The notes under the pieces are model-generated. The model ran no database searches. It saw nothing but the letters and a program-made list of their open reading frames with translations, and was not told the DNA's origin. The translations under genes and the position numbers were made by a program. From assembly GCF_000016645.1 (NCBI RefSeq), contig NC_009441.1:558001-622000 (forward strand): a stretch of DNA of 64,000 bases, given 5' to 3'. Numbering within the stretch: position 1 is the first letter of the stretch; each line of letters begins with the position of its first letter. Below are positions 60,225-64,000 of the stretch, in pieces. This stretch comes from Flavobacterium johnsoniae UW101 (GTDB lineage Bacteria; Bacteroidota; Bacteroidia; Flavobacteriales; Flavobacteriaceae).

Positions 60225-62591
60225 ATGAAAAACGCTGTCCAAGTTGGATTTTGGGAAAAATTAGCCCGAATCATACTTAAAAACAGAATTACGATTCTGG
60301 TTATACTTTCTGCTTTAACTATTTTCTTTGGTTATCAGTGGAAGAATCTTTCTATGACTTATACAGAAGCTAACCTGCTTCCAAAAGATCATATTGCAAA
60401 TAAAGATTATCAAAAATTTCTAGACAAATTTGGTGAAGAAGGAAACCTAATTGTTATTGGTTTTAAAGACCCTAAATTCTTTACACCAAAGAATTATGCT
60501 GCCTGGACTGAATTAATGAATGGTTTAAAAAAAGCCAAAGAAGTTGATTTAGTAATTTCTCTAAATGATTTAAAAAAGCTTGAAAAAGACACTGTAAATC
60601 AAAAGTTTGTTTTAGCACCGTTTATTGACGAAAACAAAGTACTTGACGCAGCTTATTTAAAAAGTGTTCAATACGATTTGTTTCACAATCTGCCTTTTTA
60701 TGAAGGTTTGTTGTTTAACAAAGAAAGCGGAAGTGTACGTTCTGCAATTTACATGAACAAAGCGCTGGTAAATACTGCTGAAAGAAAGACTTTTATCTTA
60801 AATGATTTAGTTCCGAAAATCGATAAATTCGAAAAAACAACCGGAATTGATCTTAAAGTTTCTGGAATGCCTTACATCCGTACGATTAATGCGGATAACA
60901 TGAAAGGCGAAATCGGACTTTTTATTGGAGCGTCTTTATTGACTGTTTCTTTAATTTTCTTTTTCTTTTTCCGTTCGTTCAGAGCTACGTTTATTTCAAT
61001 CTGTATTTTGATTGTCGGCGTAACGTGGTCGTTTGGAACACTTGGATTATTTGGTTATAAAATCACGATTTTAACAGCAATTATTCCGCCGCTGATTATC
61101 GTAATCGGAATCACAAACTGTATTTTCCTGATTAATAAATACCAGCAGGAAATTAAACTGCATAACAATCAGGCAAAAGCATTACAGCGTGTTATTTCAA
61201 AAATTGGGCATTCGACTTTTATGACCAATTTAACTGCTGCAATTGGTTTTGCAACCTTGATGATTACTGGAAACGAACTGCTTTTTGAGTTTGGATTAGT
61301 AACTTCTATCAACGTACTTTCTGTTTATACTTTGACACTTTTTATTGTGCCTATTATTTACAGTTTTATGCCTTTGCCAAAAGCAAAACATTTATACCAT
61401 TTAGACAAAACTTACATTTCGACACTTTTAAATACAGTAACAACTATCGTTAAAGGAAAAAAGACAATTGTTTACTGCATTTATGCTGTTCTGTTTCTGG
61501 TAAGTTTGAATGGAATCAGACAAATGAAAGTTTCAGGAAGTTTGATTGGTGAAATGCCAAAAAGCGCTTCTTTCTTTAAAGATATTTTATTTTACGAAAA
61601 AGAATTCAACGGTGTTATGCCTCTTGAAATCATGATTGACACCAAAAAGAAAAAAGGTGTCATGAAACCGGCGACCATTCGTAAAATGGATGAATTGCAA
61701 AACACTATTTCTGAAATTCCAGAATTGGCGAAACCAGTTTCTGTTGTCAATTTGGTTAAATATGCAAAACAGGCTTTCTACAACGGAAACCCTGAATATT
61801 ATCAATTGCCGACTTCTCAGGAACAGACTTTTATTTTGGGTTATGCTAAAAATGCAACCAAAAACAGTAAAGAGAATTTAATGAAAGCTTACGTTGATTC
61901 AACCGGACAATATGCGCGAATCACGACTTTTATGAAAGATATTGGAACAGATGAAATGGCAAAAGTAGAAGGAAAACTTCGCAAAAAAATTGATGAAATT
62001 TTCCCGAAAGACCGTTATGAAGTTACAATTACCGGAAAAGCTTTAGTTTTCCAGAAAGGAACAACTTATCTGGCGCACAACTTAATCGAGTCATTATTGT
62101 TTGCGATTTTGACTATTGCGATCTTGATGCTGTATTTATTCCGTTCGTTCAAAATGGTAGCAGCTTCTTTGATTACAAACATTTTACCGCTTTGCATCAC
62201 TTCGGGATTAATGGGTTATTTCGGAATCCCGCTAAAACCTTCAACGATTTTGGTATTCAGTATCGCTTTCGGAATCTCGGTTGATAATGCTATTCAGTTT
62301 ATGGCGAAATACAAAGATGAACTGACTCAAAATAAAGGAAAAGTAAAGAAATCTGTTTTTAGCGCTTTAAGAGAAACCGGAGTAAGTACATTCTACACTT
62401 CAATCGTGTTGATCCTAGGTTTTGCGACTTTTACGTTATCAAGCTTCAGCGGAACAATTGCGTTAGGAGGATTAATTTCTTGTACTTTGGTTTTTGCAAT
62501 GTTTGCTAACTTGGTGGTATTGCCTTCGCTGGTTTTAACTTTTGAGAAGAAGAAAACTAAAAAAGAGGAATTGGAGAATTTGGAGAAGTAA
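60225..62591 (+). CDS. MMPL/RND-superfamily transporter
   Basis: A 788-residue membrane transporter with a duplicated RND plan: a first helix (about 20-40), a large periplasmic loop (about 45-220), five helices (about 225-385), a sixth (about 410-430), a second loop (about 435-620) and a final five-helix bundle (about 625-780). It includes GITNCIFLINKYQQEI and FGISVDNAIQFMAKYKDEL, the typical RND Asp-containing helix 4/10 positions. Such proteins export lipids or hydrophobic compounds by proton motive force. The substrate is unknown. Confidence 0.88.
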   Translation: MKNAVQVGFWEKLARIILKNRITILVILSALTIFFGYQWKNLSMTYTEANLLPKDHIANKDYQKFLDKFGEEGNLIVIGFKDPKFFTPKNYAAWTELMNGLKKAKEVDLVISLNDLKKLEKDTVNQKFVLAPFIDENKVLDAAYLKSVQYDLFHNLPFYEGLLFNKESGSVRSAIYMNKALVNTAERKTFILNDLVPKIDKFEKTTGIDLKVSGMPYIRTINADNMKGEIGLFIGASLLTVSLIFFFFFRSFRATFISICILIVGVTWSFGTLGLFGYKITILTAIIPPLIIVIGITNCIFLINKYQQEIKLHNNQAKALQRVISKIGHSTFMTNLTAAIGFATLMITGNELLFEFGLVTSINVLSVYTLTLFIVPIIYSFMPLPKAKHLYHLDKTYISTLLNTVTTIVKGKKTIVYCIYAVLFLVSLNGIRQMKVSGSLIGEMPKSASFFKDILFYEKEFNGVMPLEIMIDTKKKKGVMKPATIRKMDELQNTISEIPELAKPVSVVNLVKYAKQAFYNGNPEYYQLPTSQEQTFILGYAKNATKNSKENLMKAYVDSTGQYARITTFMKDIGTDEMAKVEGKLRKKIDEIFPKDRYEVTITGKALVFQKGTTYLAHNLIESLLFAILTIAILMLYLFRSFKMVAASLITNILPLCITSGLMGYFGIPLKPSTILVFSIAFGISVDNAIQFMAKYKDELTQNKGKVKKSVFSALRETGVSTFYTSIVLILGFATFTLSSFSGTIALGGLISCTLVFAMFANLVVLPSLVLTFEKKKTKKEELENLEK

Positions 62592-62624
62592 AGACTTTAC
62601 TCTTAATTTCAACAATCAATAATA

Positions 62625-63161
62625 ATGGGAAAAATCGAAATCTACTCAAGTAAGAAAAAATCGTTCTTCTTATTAATTGTTTCTCTTCTTTTTGTTATTG
62701 GAGGAATTTGGATGTTCATGAATGCTGAGAATCTCAACAGCTTTAGATTAAAAAGTCCAATTTTAATAAAAGCAATAGGAATTATTTCCGTTTTATTTTT
62801 TAGTTTAAGTTTATATATTTCAATTAGACAATTAGTAAAAAACAAACTTTTGCTAATTGTTGATGGGAATGGAATTATTATTAATCCGAAAAAGAATTCA
62901 TTTGAATTAATAAATTGGAAAAACATTGAAGGATTTTCAGAACTAAAAATACAGAGTCAAAAAATGTTACTTATAGACGTTAACAATCCTGATTTTTGGA
63001 TTCAAAAAGAAACAAATCTTATAAGAAAAAAAATGATTCAGTATAATTTTAAACAATACGGTTCGCCATTTTGTCTTTCGGCAGTCTCAATGCAAATAAA
63101 TCATGCTGAACTTATGAAAGTATTAAATGAGAATCTTGAAAAATACAAAAAACAAGCATAA
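62625..63161 (+). CDS. STM3941-family protein
   Basis: A 178-residue protein with two close membrane helices (about 15-32, FFLLIVSLLFVIGGIWMF, and 48-67, IKAIGIISVLFFSLSLYISI), then a soluble beta-rich domain (about 75-165: LIVDGNGIIINPKKNSFELI, NWKNIEGFSELKIQ). This pleckstrin-like layout fits the STM3941 family, of unknown role in membranes. It lies 33 bp after the exporter gene and is probably co-transcribed. Confidence 0.75.
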   Translation: MGKIEIYSSKKKSFFLLIVSLLFVIGGIWMFMNAENLNSFRLKSPILIKAIGIISVLFFSLSLYISIRQLVKNKLLLIVDGNGIIINPKKNSFELINWKNIEGFSELKIQSQKMLLIDVNNPDFWIQKETNLIRKKMIQYNFKQYGSPFCLSAVSMQINHAELMKVLNENLEKYKKQA

Positions 63162-63175
63162 GGAATAACACCCGA

Positions 63176-63279
63176 TTTGTCATTTCGACGAAGGAGAAAT
63201 CTCCGCAAGCAGCTTCGCATAGTAATTCTTAACTTTGTCGAGTTTCTTACGGAGATTTCTCCTTCGTCGAAATGACAAA
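63176..63279. repeat. REP-like palindrome (tttgtcatttcgacgaagga family)
   Basis: Perfect 30-bp arms (63176-63205 and 63250-63279; outer part TTTGTCATTTCGACGAAGGA) with a 44-base loop fill the gap before asnS. This resembles widespread Bacteroidota intergenic palindromes. Confidence 0.85.
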
Positions 63280-63337
63280 AATGGAAATATTACAAAGTCT
63301 ATAAAAAATTCAGCTTCTCAAATTAATTATTATCGAT

Positions 63338-63345
63338 TATATTTG
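63338..63345 (+). promoter_or_regulatory. -7 box (TATATTTG) of asnS
   Basis: A match to TAnnTTTG, 45 bp before ATG 63391. No TTTG at the usual -33 distance. Confidence 0.55.
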
Positions 63346-63390
63346 CAGTTGTTCAAAACGAATATTATTTAATATCAATTATATATAAAA

Positions 63391-64000
63391 ATGAAACACA
63401 CAAAAGTTAGAGACTTATTAAACAGTACGACGACGTTACAGGAAGTGAATGCAAAAGGATGGGTGAGAACTTTTAGAAATAATCAGTTCATCGCTTTAAA
63501 TGACGGTTCTACAATTAATAATATACAATGTGTTGTTGACTTTGAAAATACGCCAGAAGAAACTTTAAAAAGAATCACGACTGGAGCTGCGGTTTCTGTA
63601 ATTGGAACTTTGGTTGAAAGTAAAGGTGCAGGTCAGAAATATGAAATTCAAGTAAACAAACTTGAAATTCTTGGAGATTCTGATGCTGAGAAATTCCCTA
63701 TGCAGCCTAAAAAACACTCTTTAGAATTTTTACGTGAAAACGCTCACTTGCGCGTACGTACAAATGCTTTTGGTGCAATTATGCGTGTACGTTCGGTATT
63801 GTCTTATGCAGTTCACAGTTATTTCCAGCAAAAAGGTTTTGTGTACGTAAACACGCCAATTATTACTGGAGCAGATGCTGAAGGTGCTGGAGAAATGTTC
63901 CAAGTTACTTCTTTGCCTTTGGATAATCTTCCAAAAAATGAAGAAGGAAACATTGACTTCAAAAAAGATTTCTTTGGAAAACACACAAACTTAACGGTTT
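63391..64000 (+). CDS. asnS: Asparaginyl-tRNA synthetase (partial, cut by window end)
   Basis: The first 203 residues of a class II synthetase, open at the right edge. An OB-fold anticodon-binding domain (about 1-105, VNAKGWVRTFRNNQFIALND) is followed by the start of the catalytic domain: HLRVRTNAFGAIMRVRSVLS and FVYVNTPIITGADAEGAGEM (motif 1 region), with the Asn-type insertion beginning at DNLPKNEEGN. Full length should be about 480 residues. The frame has no stop, so it is real rather than broken. Confidence 0.93.
   Translation, partial: MKHTKVRDLLNSTTTLQEVNAKGWVRTFRNNQFIALNDGSTINNIQCVVDFENTPEETLKRITTGAAVSVIGTLVESKGAGQKYEIQVNKLEILGDSDAEKFPMQPKKHSLEFLRENAHLRVRTNAFGAIMRVRSVLSYAVHSYFQQKGFVYVNTPIITGADAEGAGEMFQVTSLPLDNLPKNEEGNIDFKKDFFGKHTNLTV

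Overview
The window looks like the chromosome of a Flavobacterium-type Bacteroidota. It is AT-rich. Several promoters fit the phylum consensus (TTTG, about 19 bases, then TAnnTTTG) and are followed by A-rich leaders instead of Shine-Dalgarno sites. Secreted proteins carry type IX secretion (T9SS) tails. Lipoproteins have acidic residues straight after the lipobox cysteine. Gene clusters such as ftsX-DUF3098-uppP-truB, pyrH-frr and DUF4296-pyrC-GT2 / DUF4271-hemD are typical of the group. I see no rRNA, tRNA, CRISPR array, prophage or insertion sequence. About 55 genes are supported, including one 25-codon microprotein and one gene (asnS) cut by the right edge.

Layout. 0-5.3 kb: a minus-strand run (HupE/UreJ-like, dCMP deaminase, S41 protease, NTF2-like, small lipoprotein), a TerB-like gene and fbp. 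5.4-7.4 kb: GNAT acetyltransferase and aspartate kinase. 7.4-12 kb: a TonB-type receptor beside two tandem paralogous membrane-anchored AraC regulators. 12-16.1 kb: a 1143-residue outer-membrane protein and a secreted Lys/Ala-rich protein with a PBCV-type basic adaptor tail. 16.5-25.8 kb: a probable phosphate-starvation locus with a glycosyltransferase, a phosphate-selective porin, a PhoR-like kinase, a PhoB-like regulator, a TonB receptor, a surface beta-helix lipoprotein and a tiny T9SS-tail protein. 26-36.9 kb: mostly housekeeping genes (LuxE-like, CARDB secreted protein, tyrS, epimerase, DUF4296, pyrC, GT2, DUF4271, hemD, Lrp, Zn peptidase). 36.9-42.1 kb: a TPR histidine kinase/LuxR regulator pair divergent from a small surface lipoprotein, then a hydrolase / ECF sigma / membrane protein operon. 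42.5-49.2 kb: leuS, a molybdopterin-domain lipoprotein and ftsX-DUF3098-uppP-truB. 49.2-56.1 kb: microprotein, thioredoxin-like protein, two immunity-like hypotheticals, pyrH, frr, a DUF5686 protein and an ankyrin protein. 56-64 kb: a CPA2 antiporter, a LytTR two-component pair, an MMPL/RND exporter, an STM3941-family protein and asnS.

Most notable signals. (1) Three promoters around the PhoR/PhoB-like pair carry TTAAY-like half-sites at 11-bp spacing, set at a fixed 10 bp (or 10+11 bp) from the -7 box: a candidate Bacteroidota Pho box. (2) A 16-bp palindrome plus a matching half-site lies between the LuxR-type system and its divergent lipoprotein. (3) Short-period leader repeats (7 bp or 8 bp) run right into the start codons of leuS, uppP, lysC-like and frr genes. 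(4) There is a possible 25-residue microprotein with its own terminator. (5) Several long, near-perfect REP-like palindromes fill intergenic gaps.
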